Shown here: positions 27,777 to 37,300 of the stretch, piece by piece
Layout of the letters: every line of letters starts with the position of its first letter
Numbering within the stretch: the stretch's first letter is position 1
Origin: Microbacteriaceae bacterium PS02067
GTDB lineage: Bacteria > Actinomycetota > Actinomycetes > Actinomycetales > Microbacteriaceae
Reading direction: 5' to 3'
Assembly: GCA_029960085.1 (NCBI GenBank)
Contig: JASCPG010000020.1
Location: forward strand, 1-45,525
Length of the DNA: 45,525 bases
Notes under the pieces: model-generated
Told to the model about the DNA's origin: nothing
What the model saw: only the letters and a program-made list of their open reading frames with translations
The model's database searches: none
Position numbers and translations under genes: made by a program

Positions 27777-29080
27777 CGGTCGGCTGTTCCGGCGCGCTCC
27801 GCGTAGCGCAGGTGCGCGTCGGCGGGGGTGCACTCGTCGCCGATACGGATGCCGGGCGCGAGCGCACCCGCGTCGCGGAGGCGCTCGAGTTCGTCGACGG
27901 CGCGACGGCGCAGCTCCCACGGGTCGATCGTGTTGACGTAGATCTTCGTGCCGCCCTCGAACCCGGCGGGGTTCGAGACCCGCCACTTCAGGACCACGCG
28001 CCACGGCATCGGCCAGGGGGCGCCCGGTGGTCGGTAGTGCCACTCCTCGTTCGTCGGCACGTGCACGCCCGTCGCGGCGTGGAGCGCGTGCACGAGATCG
28101 GAGACGGCGCGGATGCCGGCATCCGAATGCTCCTGCGGGAGGTTCGCCGAGGACGTCGAGAACACCTCGAACGCGGGGTATCGGTGGCCGACACCCGCGA
28201 ACGCCACCGCGCCGTCGTTCGCGGCCACGACGAGCCGCTCGCGGACAGCGAGGTCGGCGATCTCCCGCTGGTAGAGGTCGTGATCATGCGACAGGAGCCG
28301 CAGTTCGTGGTCGACCTGCGGGCCCTGTTCGTCGATCGCGACGAGCTGCTTGTGCAGGTGGTCGAAGGACGCCCCCGCCGGGCGCAACCAGTTCTGGAAG
28401 ACGGCGACGTACGTCGCGTTGGGCTGCGCCGCCTGGATCTCGGCGAGCGAGCGCACCGTGAAGGCGAAGTACGCGCCGTGCTCGTCGGGGGTGAGGGTTC
28501 CCGCCGACGCGAGTTCGTCGTCGGTCTCGGCGCCGTCGATCACGTGCCGGCGGGCGACGACGACGTCGTGGGACCCGCCGAGGAGGTCGAGGGCCGCCTC
28601 CTCGAGGGAGGTCTGCACGCCCGACGCGCGCTCGCGGATCTCGGCGAGGGCCGTGAGGTGCGCGCGGCCGACAGGGTCGGCGAGATACTCCTGCGCCCAC
28701 TCGATGACGGGCGTCGGCTGGCGGAAGCCGTGGTTCTCACGCCAGTACTCCGCCGACACGATCTCGAAGAGGTTGCCGAACCGGCGGAACTGCGCGGTCG
28801 TGGCATCCACGTCGCGCGCGGGGACGCGACGCAGTTCGGTGAAGTCCGGGCCCACGAGCCGCGACTTCTCCGGCGTCGTCTCCAGGTAGCGGTCGGCGCA
28901 GAACGCGCACAGTCGCCGATCCTCGCCGGGCTGCAGCCGGCGGACATGCTCACGCGGGAGCGCGAGTGGGCGATGGGCTCGCCCGGGGACCGTCCACACC
29001 CGGGTCCCGGTGAGGGGGCCGATCTGCTTGACGGTCCCGTCGGGCATCCGGCGGAGGGGAGATGATGCGCCGTCGCTCAC
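27773..29080 (-). CDS. DUF4921 (GalT-like HIT superfamily) protein
   Basis: The 435-residue protein matches DUF4921, which resembles galactose-1-phosphate uridylyltransferase. Near the N-terminus LCAFCADRY is a CxxC pair that may bind zinc. The middle has FQNWLRPAGASFDHLHKQL, with a HxH motif like the HIT active site, and later SSANLPQEHSD. Nucleotidyl transfer is inferred only from this likeness; the substrate is unknown. The GTG start at 29080 has TAGGCT exactly six bases upstream. It is the first gene of a pair with the methyltransferase. Confidence 0.85.
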   Translation of the reverse strand: MSDGASSPLRRMPDGTVKQIGPLTGTRVWTVPGRAHRPLALPREHVRRLQPGEDRRLCAFCADRYLETTPEKSRLVGPDFTELRRVPARDVDATTAQFRRFGNLFEIVSAEYWRENHGFRQPTPVIEWAQEYLADPVGRAHLTALAEIRERASGVQTSLEEAALDLLGGSHDVVVARRHVIDGAETDDELASAGTLTPDEHGAYFAFTVRSLAEIQAAQPNATYVAVFQNWLRPAGASFDHLHKQLVAIDEQGPQVDHELRLLSHDHDLYQREIADLAVRERLVVAANDGAVAFAGVGHRYPAFEVFSTSSANLPQEHSDAGIRAVSDLVHALHAATGVHVPTNEEWHYRPPGAPWPMPWRVVLKWRVSNPAGFEGGTKIYVNTIDPWELRRRAVDELERLRDAGALAPGIRIGDECTPADAHLRYAERAGTADR

Positions 29081-29086
29081 CCTGCC

Positions 29087-29092
29087 AGCCTA
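29087..29092 (-). promoter_or_regulatory. Leaderless -10 (TAGGCT) of the DUF4921 operon
   Basis: TAGGCT, six bases (GGCAGG), then GTG. Confidence 0.6.
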
Positions 29093-29182
29093 CCCGGCGC
29101 CCTGCGTGCGGTTCCTGACGCCCGGCGGGCCGGGCACTCCACGGACGCTGTCGAGGGGGATCGGAAAGCGGTCGAGGCCGTG

Positions 29183-29188
29183 CAGGAT
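29183..29188 (+). promoter_or_regulatory. Leaderless -10-like hexamer (CAGGAT) of the DoxX-like gene
   Basis: CAGGAT, six bases, then ATG. Confidence 0.45.
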
Positions 29189-29194
29189 GGCGGC

Positions 29195-29575
29195 ATGAGA
29201 ACGTACGCGCGCTGGCTGCTCGGCGCAGGGATGGTGTTCGCGGGGCTCAGCCACCTGTTCTGGGCCCGCAAGGAGTTCCAGGCGCAGGTGCCCGAGGTCG
29301 TCACGAAGGCACTGCCGATCGACGCCGACGGCGTGGTCGTGGCGTCGGGCGCCGTGGAGATCATGCTGGGCGGTGCCCTCGTTGCGCTGCCCCGGGAGCG
29401 GCGCCGGATCGGTGCGATCCTCGCGGCGTTTTTCGTCGCCGTTTTCCCCGGCAACATTGCTCAGGCCATCGACCGGCGCCGCGCGTTCGGCCTCGACAGT
29501 GACCGGGCGCGCATCGCGCGTCTGTTCTTCCAGCCGCTGCTCGTGCTGTGGGCGCTCTGGTCGACGCGCCACTGA
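29195..29575 (+). CDS. DoxX-like small membrane protein
   Basis: The 126-residue protein has about four membrane segments: residues 4-22 (YARWLLGAGMVFAGLSHLF), a stretch around VVVASGAVEIMLGGALVAL, AILAAFFVAVFPGNIAQAI and a last segment LFFQPLLVLWAL. Size, topology and the FPGNIAQAI block fit DoxX-like proteins. Function unknown. It converges on the NYN gene with a 5-bp gap between stops. The ATG at 29195 is preferred because of the CAGGAT at leaderless distance. Confidence 0.8.
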   Translation: MRTYARWLLGAGMVFAGLSHLFWARKEFQAQVPEVVTKALPIDADGVVVASGAVEIMLGGALVALPRERRRIGAILAAFFVAVFPGNIAQAIDRRRAFGLDSDRARIARLFFQPLLVLWALWSTRH

Positions 29576-29580
29576 CACGG

Positions 29581-30477
29581 TCAAGACGAGGCGGTGTCGT
29601 CCTGACCGTGGAGCCGCACCGTGACGATGTTGGTGGACTCGTCGATGTCCGCGATGGTCGGGTGCGCCTTGACGAAATCGGAGAACGAGCGGTGCCCGAG
29701 CGCCTTCTCGCTGAAGGACGGGTCCATGCGCTTGAGCAGGTTCTTCACGGCGGACAGGTGCACCCACTCGTCGTCGGTGCGCTCCTGCTCGAGGCGCAGC
29801 GCACGCCGGAGGAGCTCACCGGCGGGATCCTCCGTGCTCTTGCGGCGACGAGAGGCGCTCGACCCGTTGGCGGTCGCGGCATCCGCCTTCTTCGTCGGTG
29901 GCGCCGCGGGGGGAACGACACCCGGAAGGGAGTCGTACGCGTCGAACTGATCGCATGCGGCGGCGAGGGACTTGGCCGTCGAGCCCGCGACGCCGACACC
30001 GACGACGAACCGGCCGAGGCGCTTGCAGCGCTGCGCGAGCGGCACATAGTCGCTGTCACCGGCGACGATGACGACGTGGGTGAGGTCGGGGAGGCGGAAC
30101 ATGTCCTCGACGGTGTCGACGGCGAGCCGGATGTCGGCGCCGTTCTTGGCGTACGCCGCAGCCGGGAACAGCTGCACGAGATCGACGGCGCGCGCGACCA
30201 GCTGAGAGCGGTAGAAGGCGTTCACGGGTGAGGACCAGTCCGCGTAGGCGCGCGTCAGCACGAGCGTGCCGAAGGATGCCGCGTAGTCGATGATCGCACC
30301 GACGTCGATCGTCGCGTCCTTGAGCCGCTGCGCGATCTCGGGCTCGTCGGGGTCGGCGATGATGCGCTGGCGGTCACCGGCGTAGGCGTTCCGACCGTGG
30401 ACGCGGTCGTACCAGCTCATCACGATGTTGTCGAAGTCGAGGTAGACGGCGACGCGGGCGTTCTTCAGGTCGGGCAC
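29581..30477 (-). CDS. NYN-domain (PIN-like) RNase with C-terminal OST-HTH/LOTUS domain
   Basis: The 298-residue protein starts with a NYN domain (LabA/MARF1-type PIN-like nuclease). Acidic metal-site residues are visible at Asp14/Asp16 (YLDFDN), Asp115 and Asp121 (GADIRLAVD) and Asp141/Asp143 (AGDSDYVPL). A low-complexity Pro/Ala/Lys/Ser linker (~175-215) leads to a C-terminal OST-HTH/LOTUS domain (WVHLSAVKNLLKRMDPSFSEKALG, FSDFVKAHP), an RNA-binding winged helix. It probably cleaves or processes RNA; the target is unknown. The GTG at 30477 is preferred over one at 30525: the family core follows at once and CACACT lies seven bases upstream. Confidence 0.88.
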   Translation of the reverse strand: MPDLKNARVAVYLDFDNIVMSWYDRVHGRNAYAGDRQRIIADPDEPEIAQRLKDATIDVGAIIDYAASFGTLVLTRAYADWSSPVNAFYRSQLVARAVDLVQLFPAAAYAKNGADIRLAVDTVEDMFRLPDLTHVVIVAGDSDYVPLAQRCKRLGRFVVGVGVAGSTAKSLAAACDQFDAYDSLPGVVPPAAPPTKKADAATANGSSASRRRKSTEDPAGELLRRALRLEQERTDDEWVHLSAVKNLLKRMDPSFSEKALGHRSFSDFVKAHPTIADIDESTNIVTVRLHGQDDTASS

Positions 30478-30524
30478 GTCCTCAAGTGTGGCAGGTCGGG
30501 CTGACGCGCGGAATCGCCGGCTCA

Positions 30525-30530
30525 TAGACT
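30525..30530 (+). promoter_or_regulatory. Leaderless -10 (TAGACT) of the PLDc_N gene
   Basis: TAGACT, six bases, then ATG. Confidence 0.6.
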
Positions 30531-30536
30531 CGCGGC

Positions 30537-30914
30537 ATGCCGTACATCTTCTCTCTGCTGCTGCTCGCCGCGATGATCTTCGCCCTCGTCGACATCATCA
30601 CGCGCGACAGCTCTCAGGTGCGGCGTCTTCCGAAGGTCACGTGGGTGTTCATCGTGATCCTCCTGCCGATGCTCGGCACGATCCTCTGGTTCGCGCTCGG
30701 CCGGGAGTACGCGCCGCGTTCCGCCCCGACCCGAACGCCACAGTTCGCGCCGTGGGCGACGCCGCCCGCGCCCGCGCCGGAGTCGCGCCCACGCGACCTG
30801 CGCTCGACCGAGCAGCAGCTCGCCGATCTCGAACGGGAGATCGAGGAGGAGCGGCTGCGCGCCGAGCTCGCCCGCCGCCGCAGCGAGCGGTCGGCGGACA
30901 GCGCGGAGGGCTGA
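30537..30914 (+). CDS. PLDc_N domain membrane protein
   Basis: The 125-residue protein has two membrane segments, YIFSLLLLAAMIFALVDI (3-20) and VTWVFIVILLPMLGTILWF (about 39-57), ending in the PLDc_N hallmark GxxLWFxxGR (TILWFALGREY). A Pro-rich linker and a charged helix, probably coiled coil (EQQLADLEREIEEERLRAEL), form the cytoplasmic tail. The N-terminal domain is shared with cardiolipin synthases but there is no phospholipase D domain, so no catalysis is expected. Its role is unknown. It is divergent from the NYN gene and converges on the oxidoreductase. Confidence 0.85.
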   Translation: MPYIFSLLLLAAMIFALVDIITRDSSQVRRLPKVTWVFIVILLPMLGTILWFALGREYAPRSAPTRTPQFAPWATPPAPAPESRPRDLRSTEQQLADLEREIEEERLRAELARRRSERSADSAEG

Positions 30915-30924
30915 GCCGGCGCGA

Positions 30925-31908
30925 TCAGCGCGCGGACGGGTAGACGACTCCGACCTGGGCGCGGATGTCGTCGAGCACCGCCATGATGGCGATGGACTCG
31001 TCGAACGGCAGCAGGTCGCTGTCGGTGCGGCCCGCACGGATGAGGTCCTCGGCGTACAGCGCCTGGAACTGCATGCCACGTCCCTCGACCTCCGACCGAT
31101 AGTCGAGGGCGACCGCGCCGTCGCGCCCGATGAGGCGGAACGACGTCGGGGTGTACCAGACACGATCGATCTCGATGCGGCCGTCCGTACCGAGGATGTG
31201 CGCGACGTTGGGGCCCTGCGCGCGTGAACTCGTGACGAGCGACGAGACGGCGCCGCCGTCGTGCGCGAGGGAGATGGCGACCTCGGTGTCGGCGCCGGTC
31301 TCGGAGAGGCGCCCCGTGGCGCGTGTGTCGGCGACGAGGCCGAGGATGTCGACGGCGAACGACACCGGGTAGATCCCGAGGTCGAGGAGCGCGCCGCCGC
31401 CCAGCTCGAGGGCGTTCAGGCGATGCCCGGGGTCGGTGGGGAGCGACTGGGTGTGATCGGCGAAGAGGGTGCGCACCTCACCGATCGCCCCCTCCGCGAT
31501 GAGCTCGCGGATGCGGATCATGTGAGGCAGATACCTCGTCCACATGGCCTCCATCGCGAGAAGGCCCCGGCTGCGCGCGGCCTCGCGGATCTCGGCTGCC
31601 TCGGCGGCGTCGAGGGTGACGGCCTTCTCGATGAGGACGTGCTTGCCCGCCTCGAGCGCGAGGATCGCCTGGTCGCGGTGGTGGCTGTGCGGGGATGCCA
31701 CGTAGACGATGTCGACCTCGGGGTCCGCGACGAGTTCCTCGTACGACCCGTAGGCGTGAGGGATGTCGAACTCCGCCGCGAACGCGCGGGCGGCGTCGAG
31801 GCGGCGGGAGCCGACCGCGGCCACGTCGAGGCCTGCCGTGCGCAGGTCCTGGGTGAACGAGTGGGCGATGTTGCCGGGAGCGAGGATGCCCCATCGGATG
31901 TCGGTCAT
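30925..31908 (-). CDS. Gfo/Idh/MocA-family oxidoreductase
   Basis: The 327-residue NAD(P)-dependent dehydrogenase has an N-terminal Rossmann fold (IRWGILAPGNIAHSFTQDL), the family block VDIVYVASPHSHHRDQAILALEAGKHVLIEKAVTLDAAEA containing the EK motif, and the C-terminal alpha/beta domain with GGGALLDLGIYPVSFAVDILG. These enzymes act on sugars, inositols or related alcohols; the substrate cannot be read from the sequence. The ATG has TAGGCT exactly six bases upstream. It is a single gene divergent from the M20 peptidase. Confidence 0.9.
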   Translation of the reverse strand: MTDIRWGILAPGNIAHSFTQDLRTAGLDVAAVGSRRLDAARAFAAEFDIPHAYGSYEELVADPEVDIVYVASPHSHHRDQAILALEAGKHVLIEKAVTLDAAEAAEIREAARSRGLLAMEAMWTRYLPHMIRIRELIAEGAIGEVRTLFADHTQSLPTDPGHRLNALELGGGALLDLGIYPVSFAVDILGLVADTRATGRLSETGADTEVAISLAHDGGAVSSLVTSSRAQGPNVAHILGTDGRIEIDRVWYTPTSFRLIGRDGAVALDYRSEVEGRGMQFQALYAEDLIRAGRTDSDLLPFDESIAIMAVLDDIRAQVGVVYPSAR

Positions 31909-31914
31909 AGGACG

Positions 31915-31920
31915 AGCCTA
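31915..31920 (-). promoter_or_regulatory. Leaderless -10 (TAGGCT) of the oxidoreductase
   Basis: TAGGCT, six bases, then ATG. Confidence 0.6.
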
Positions 31921-32023
31921 GGGGGAGGCCGACGAGGCAGGGCGAGCAGGGCGAGCAGGACGAGCGCGGCCGGCGGGGGGCGCGAGGGGAGCGAGCGATT
32001 CCCCGCCCGAGCCCGGCGGGTGG

Positions 32024-32029
32024 AACGAT
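32024..32029 (+). promoter_or_regulatory. Possible leaderless -10 (AACGAT) of the M20 peptidase
   Basis: AACGAT, six bases (GGAGGA), then ATG. GGAGGA abuts the ATG and is too close for a normal Shine-Dalgarno. Confidence 0.35.
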
Positions 32030-32035
32030 GGAGGA

Positions 32036-33385
32036 ATGAGCGATCTCGACGCGTCACACGACGAAGCCCTCGCGCGTTTCCGCGAACTGCTGCGCATACC
32101 GACGGTCTCGCACGCAGACGAGAGCCTCATCGACTGGCAGCCGTTCAGCGATTTCCACGCCGCCGTCGAACGGCTCTACCCGCGCCTCCACGCGACGCTC
32201 GCGCGCGAGGTGGTCGACGGGCATTCGCTCCTGTACCGGTGGCCCGGGGCATCGGCATCCGACCCGCTCGTGGTCATGGCCCACCTCGATGTCGTCCCGG
32301 TCGTCGAGGAGGAGTGGGAGCACGCGCCGTTCGCCGCCGAGATCGTCGGCGAGGGGGAGGACGCCGCGATCCACGCCCGCGGGGCGATCGACGACAAGGG
32401 GTCGCTCGTCGCGATCCTCGAGGCCGTCGAACAGCTCGCGGGCGAAGGCTTCGTCCCCGCGCACGACGTCTATCTGTCGTTCGGGCACAACGAGGAGACC
32501 GCGGGCGGAGGTGCGCAGGCGATCGTCGCGCTGTTGCGCGAACGAGGCGTCGAACCCGGTCTCGTCATCGACGAGGGCGGCGCCGTCGTCGACGGAGTCC
32601 TCCCCGGCGTGAGCGTCCCGACGGCGATGGTGGGCGTCGCCGAGCGCGGCGTCATGACGCTGCACCTCACCGCCCGCGAGGCCGGCGGACACGCATCGAC
32701 GCCGCCCGCGATGCCTGCGACGGCCCGCCTCGCGCGCGCGATCGGGCGCGTGCACCGGCATCCCTTCCCGACGCGGATCGCTCCGCCCGTGCGGGCGATG
32801 TTCGCGACGGTAGCCCCGCACGCGCCGCAGCCGCTGCGCTGGCTGTTCGGGAGCCTCGGCGTCACGGGGCGCCTCGTCGCCGCGGCGCTGCCGAAGCTCG
32901 GCCCCGAGACGAACGCGATGGTGCGGACGACGGCCGTCGTGACGGAGCTCTCCGGCGCGCCGGGGGAGAACGTGCTCGCGACGACGGCGCGCGCCTCGGT
33001 GAACATCCGTCTGCTGACGGGGGACACCGTGGCATCCGCCACCGCGCACGTCCGCCGCGCCGTCGCCGACCCGCAGGTGGAGATCGAGGTGCGGCACGCC
33101 TCGGACCCTTCACCGGTCTCGCCGTGGCGGGGGGAGCCGTGGCGGCGGATCGCCGGTGCGGTCAGATCGGCGCTCGGCGAGGACATCGTGACGACGCCAT
33201 ACATCCAGCTCGGTGCGAGCGACAGCCGCTGGTTCACGGACATCAGCCCGCACGTGTACCGCTTCACCCCGTTCCACCTGACCCGTGCCGAGCGTGACGC
33301 ACTGCACTCGCACAACGAGCGCATCCGCGTGGCGGTGTGGCTGCGCGGCATCGGGTTCTACCGCGACCTCATCGCGGCGAGCTGA
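32036..33385 (+). CDS. M20-family metallopeptidase
   Basis: The 449-residue zinc exopeptidase-like protein has the di-metal site: His83-x-Asp85 in MAHLDVVPV, Asp119/Asp120 in GAIDDKGS, and the catalytic Glu153 with ligand Glu154 in GHNEETAGGG. A dimerisation lid domain follows (about 200-330: GVMTLHLTAREAGGHASTPP). The C-terminal metal His is probably in FTPFHLTRAE. It is likely a cytosolic carboxypeptidase or dipeptidase similar to CPS1/PepV-type M20 enzymes; the exact substrate is unknown. It converges on the next gene with 11 bp between stops. Confidence 0.88.
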   Translation: MSDLDASHDEALARFRELLRIPTVSHADESLIDWQPFSDFHAAVERLYPRLHATLAREVVDGHSLLYRWPGASASDPLVVMAHLDVVPVVEEEWEHAPFAAEIVGEGEDAAIHARGAIDDKGSLVAILEAVEQLAGEGFVPAHDVYLSFGHNEETAGGGAQAIVALLRERGVEPGLVIDEGGAVVDGVLPGVSVPTAMVGVAERGVMTLHLTAREAGGHASTPPAMPATARLARAIGRVHRHPFPTRIAPPVRAMFATVAPHAPQPLRWLFGSLGVTGRLVAAALPKLGPETNAMVRTTAVVTELSGAPGENVLATTARASVNIRLLTGDTVASATAHVRRAVADPQVEIEVRHASDPSPVSPWRGEPWRRIAGAVRSALGEDIVTTPYIQLGASDSRWFTDISPHVYRFTPFHLTRAERDALHSHNERIRVAVWLRGIGFYRDLIAAS

Positions 33386-33396
33386 CCACCTCGGCG

Positions 33397-34338
33397 TCAG
33401 GGGATCAGCACGACCTTGCCGTCGACGCCGGCTTCGACGAGTCGGTGCGCTTCGGCCGCGTCCGCGAGGGGAAGGCTCACACCCACCTCGACCGAGAAGC
33501 GGCCCACCGTCATGAGGGCGAGGGCGAGCGGGATCGCCTCGGCGCGCCACCGCTCCTCCGCCGCCGTCAGCGGAGTCGGGCTGCCGCCGCGGAACGCGCG
33601 GATGCCGAGGCCTGCGGCGTCCGCTCCGCGCACGAGCGTCGCGATGCGCGAGCGGTCGGCGACGAGGGCGAGGGACTGCTGGAGCGCCTCGTCGGTACCG
33701 ATGAGATCGATCGCGACGGTGACGCCCGCGGGGGCCACTTCGCCCACGCGGGCGACGACATCGGGGCCGTACGGCAGCGGCGTCGCGCCCAGGCTTCGCA
33801 CCCGCTCTGCGCGGCGGTCGCTCGTCGTGGCGAGCACCGTCGCCCCCGCGAGGACGGCGAACTGGATGACCGCCTGCCCGACCGACCCCGAGCCGGCGTG
33901 CACGAGCAGGACGTCGCGCGGGCCGACGGCGAGGGAGCGCACGGTCTGGTACGCCGTGCTGACGGGGATGCCGAGGGCCGCCCCTTCCGCAGCGCTCACG
34001 ACGGCCGGGCGGGGCGTGACGTGGCGCGCGTCGACCACGAGATCACTCGCGTGCGTGCCCTCCGCGTTGAAGACGACGACCGGGTCACCGACGCGGAAGC
34101 CCTCGGTCCCCTCGCCGAGCGCGGTGACCGTGCCGGCAGCGTCGGCGCCGATGTGGCGCGGCGCGGTGACCGGCGCCGAGGGGCGCGTGCCGGACCGGAG
34201 CTTGTGGTCGATCGGATTGACGCCCGCGGCCTCCACGTGCACGGCGACCTCGCCCGGGCCCGGCATGGGCGCCTCGATGTCGGTGACGGTGAGGACCTCG
34301 GGTCCTCCGAGCTCGGTGTACACGATCGCTGTGGCCAT
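33397..34338 (-). CDS. Zinc-free MDR (quinone oxidoreductase-like) dehydrogenase
   Basis: The 313-residue protein is a medium-chain reductase of the quinone oxidoreductase type. The GroES-like N-terminal domain has GPGEVAVHVEAAGVNPIDHKLRSG. The Rossmann domain has LVHAGSGSVGQAVIQFAVLAGATVLATTS, the NADPH-binding AxxGxxG. No structural or catalytic zinc cysteines are seen, in line with the quinone reductase branch. The C-terminus LVEAGVDGKVVLIP is a family signature. It probably reduces quinones or enones with NADPH. The ATG at 34338 opens the conserved AIVYTELGGPEVL; a longer frame upstream lacks conservation. TACGGT lies ten bases upstream, implying at most a very short leader. Confidence 0.87.
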   Translation of the reverse strand: MATAIVYTELGGPEVLTVTDIEAPMPGPGEVAVHVEAAGVNPIDHKLRSGTRPSAPVTAPRHIGADAAGTVTALGEGTEGFRVGDPVVVFNAEGTHASDLVVDARHVTPRPAVVSAAEGAALGIPVSTAYQTVRSLAVGPRDVLLVHAGSGSVGQAVIQFAVLAGATVLATTSDRRAERVRSLGATPLPYGPDVVARVGEVAPAGVTVAIDLIGTDEALQQSLALVADRSRIATLVRGADAAGLGIRAFRGGSPTPLTAAEERWRAEAIPLALALMTVGRFSVEVGVSLPLADAAEAHRLVEAGVDGKVVLIP

Positions 34339-34367
34339 ATCGGCCACAACCGTACCCGCCCGGGCCG

Positions 34368-37300
34368 CTATTCCCGACCGGCGAGCGTCTTCGTGATGCG
34401 CTGCAGCGACACCGGCTCCGCCGTCCCCAACTGCTGCGCGAACAGGCTCACGCGGTACTCCTCGAGGAGCCACCGCGCGCGGGCGAGGGCGGGGGAGGCA
34501 TCCGGTGTGGCGGGGAGCGCGCCGCCCGCGTCGGCGTACGCGGCGGACGCGCGCTCGAACTCGGTCATCCGCTGACGGTCCCGCCCGGGGTTGTCGGAGA
34601 GTCCCTCGACGCGCGAGAGCGCCCCCTGCAGGTACCGCGGCAGGTGGGCGAGACGGGCCAGCCCCGTCTGCGACACGAAGCCGGGCGGCACGAGCGCGGC
34701 GAGCTGCCCCTTGACGTCTCCGAGCGCGGCGAGAAGGGTCATCGAGTTCTGCCGTTTCACCGCGCGTTCCACGTCGCGCTGTAGCGTCAGGATCCGCGCG
34801 ACGAGCGACACCGCCTGGAAGAGGTCGTCGACGACGGCGGCCGAGAACGCGGCGCGCGCGGCCTCGAAGTCGGCAGTGGTGCGGATGCCGCCGGGTGCGA
34901 CCCGCGCCATGACGGCGTCGGCGACCGCGACGCGGGCATCCTCGATGAGTGCCTTCGCCGACGGGTACGGGGACGCCGCGAGCGACAGCTTCTCGGCCGA
35001 CGTCAGGTGCTCGAGCACGTATGTGGCGGGCGAGGGCACGGCCAGCAGCAGGAGGCGCCGGACGCCCGCGTGGGTGAGCCGCGCGGCGCGTTCAGGGGTC
35101 GCCTCGATGCGCAGGGCGACCGAGTCCTTCTCGTCCACGAGCGCCGGGTACCCGCGCACGACCCCGCCTGCGACGCGCGTGTCCACGACGGCCGGAAGGT
35201 CGCCCAGGTCCCACGTCGTGAGGCCGGTGCGCTCGGCGAGGCCCGCGCCGCTCGGCTGACGGCTGGCCGTGGCATCCGCGCCGTTCGCCGACCCGCCGGT
35301 GCCGCCCGCACCGACCACGCCCGCCGCGCCCGCTCCCGGACCGGGGATGCCAGGTCGCGCGCCGCCGCCTGTGAGCGTGCGGGCGACCTGCTCGCGTGCG
35401 CGGCCCGCGAGACGGGCCTGCAGGTCGGCGAGATCGCGCGACGTGCCGACCGTGCGGCCGCGGTGGTCGACGGCGCGGAAGGTCATCCGCAGGTGCTCCG
35501 GCACGCGTTCCAGCTCGAAGTCCGCGGCGCGCACGGGCTGGTTCGCGACGCGCTGAATGCGTGCGGCGAGGGCGCTCGTGAGGGTTGTCGGAGGAAGACC
35601 GCGGTGCCGTTCGGGAGCGTCGCCGGCTACCTCGGCGCCGAGCATCGCGGCCCAATCGGCCGCGGGCACCACGTGTCGCCGGATCGCCTTGGGAAGGGCG
35701 CGCAGCAGCGCCGTGAGGAGTTCGGCGCGCAGGCCCGGCACCTGCCAGTCGAACCCGTCGGGGCGAAGTCCCGCGAGAAGCGGCAGCGGGACGACGACGC
35801 TGACGCCGTCCTCGGGGCTCCCCGGCTCGAACCGGTACGCGAGGGAGAGCACCTGGTCGCCCTGCTCCCACCGGCCGGGGAAGTCGCGTTCGTCGGAGCG
35901 CGACGCCTCATCGCGGAGGTCCGCCTCGGTCATGTCCAGCAGTCGCGGCGTCCGGGCGGATGCCTCCCGCCACCACGTCTCGAACGAGCGCACGTCGAAG
36001 ACGTCCCGGGGGATGCGGGCGTCGTAGAACGCGAAGACGGCCTCGTCGCCGACGAGGATGTCGCGCCGGCGCTCGCGCTCCTCGACCTTCTCCAGCCGGC
36101 GGCGCAGTTCGAGGTTCCGCCGTTCGAAGGCGGTCAGGTTCTTTCCGAGGTGCGCCGAGTTCCATTCGCCCTCGACGAGCGCGTGCCGCAGGAACAGCTC
36201 GCGCGCGAGCTCCCGGTCGATCCGGGCGAGCTGCACGCGCCGGCGCGGGATGATCTCGACGCCGAACAGCGTCACCTTCTCGGCGGCGACCGCGGCACCG
36301 GCATCCTTCGACCAGTGCGGGTCGCTGAGGCTCCGGTGCGCGAGGTCACCCGCCGGCTCCTCCGCCCACGCCGGGTCGATGACGGCGACGGTGCGAGCGT
36401 AGAGGCGCGACGTCTCGACGAGTTCGGCCGCCATCACGGCATCCGGCGACGCCTTTCGCAGGGCCGACCCGGGGAAGATCGCGAAGTTCGCGCCGCGCGC
36501 GCCGCGATACGCCGCCACGGGCTTCCGTCCGCGCGGGCGCGCGTCGGCGGGCGCGAGCGAGCGCGTGTCGAGGATGCCGATGTGCGAGAGGAGACCCGCG
36601 AGGATCGCACGATGCACGAGCGCCGGGTCGGCGTCGGTCACCGCGGCGGCGCCGCCTCCTGCACCGAGCAGCTGGCGCAGCTGCCGGTGCACGTCGAACC
36701 ACTCGCGCACGCGTACGTAGTTGAGGAACTCGGCGCGGCACAGGCGCCGGAAGGCGCTCGAGCCGTGTTCGCGCTGCGCCTCCTGCAGGTGGTTCCAGAG
36801 GTTCAGGATCGACAGGAAGTCGCTCGTCGGGTCGGCGAACCGGGCGTGGAGACGGTCGGCCTGCTCGCGGGCGGCGCCCTCCTCGGCGGAGGGTCGCTCG
36901 CGGACGTCCTGGATCGAGAGCCCCGCGACGATTGCGAGGACGGGCGGGAGGACGCCGTGCCGGCGGGCCTCCAGCAGCATCCGCGCGAACCTCGGGTCGA
37001 TCGGGAGGCGCGCGATCTCGCGGCCGATCTTCGTGAGCGTGCGTTTCGCGGTGACGGCGCGCAGCTCCGTGAGGAGATCGAACGCCGCCCGGACGCCGCG
37101 GCTGTCGGGCTTCGTGAGGAACGGGAACTCCTCGATGTCGCCGAAGCCGAGGGCGAGCATCTGCAGGATGACCGCCGCGAGCGACGTGCGGAGGATCTCC
37201 GGCTCGGTGTACTCGGGGCGCGCGAGGAAGTCGTCCTCCGCGTACAGACGGATCGCGATGCCGTCGGACGTGCGCCCGGCCCGCCCGGATCGCTGTTGGG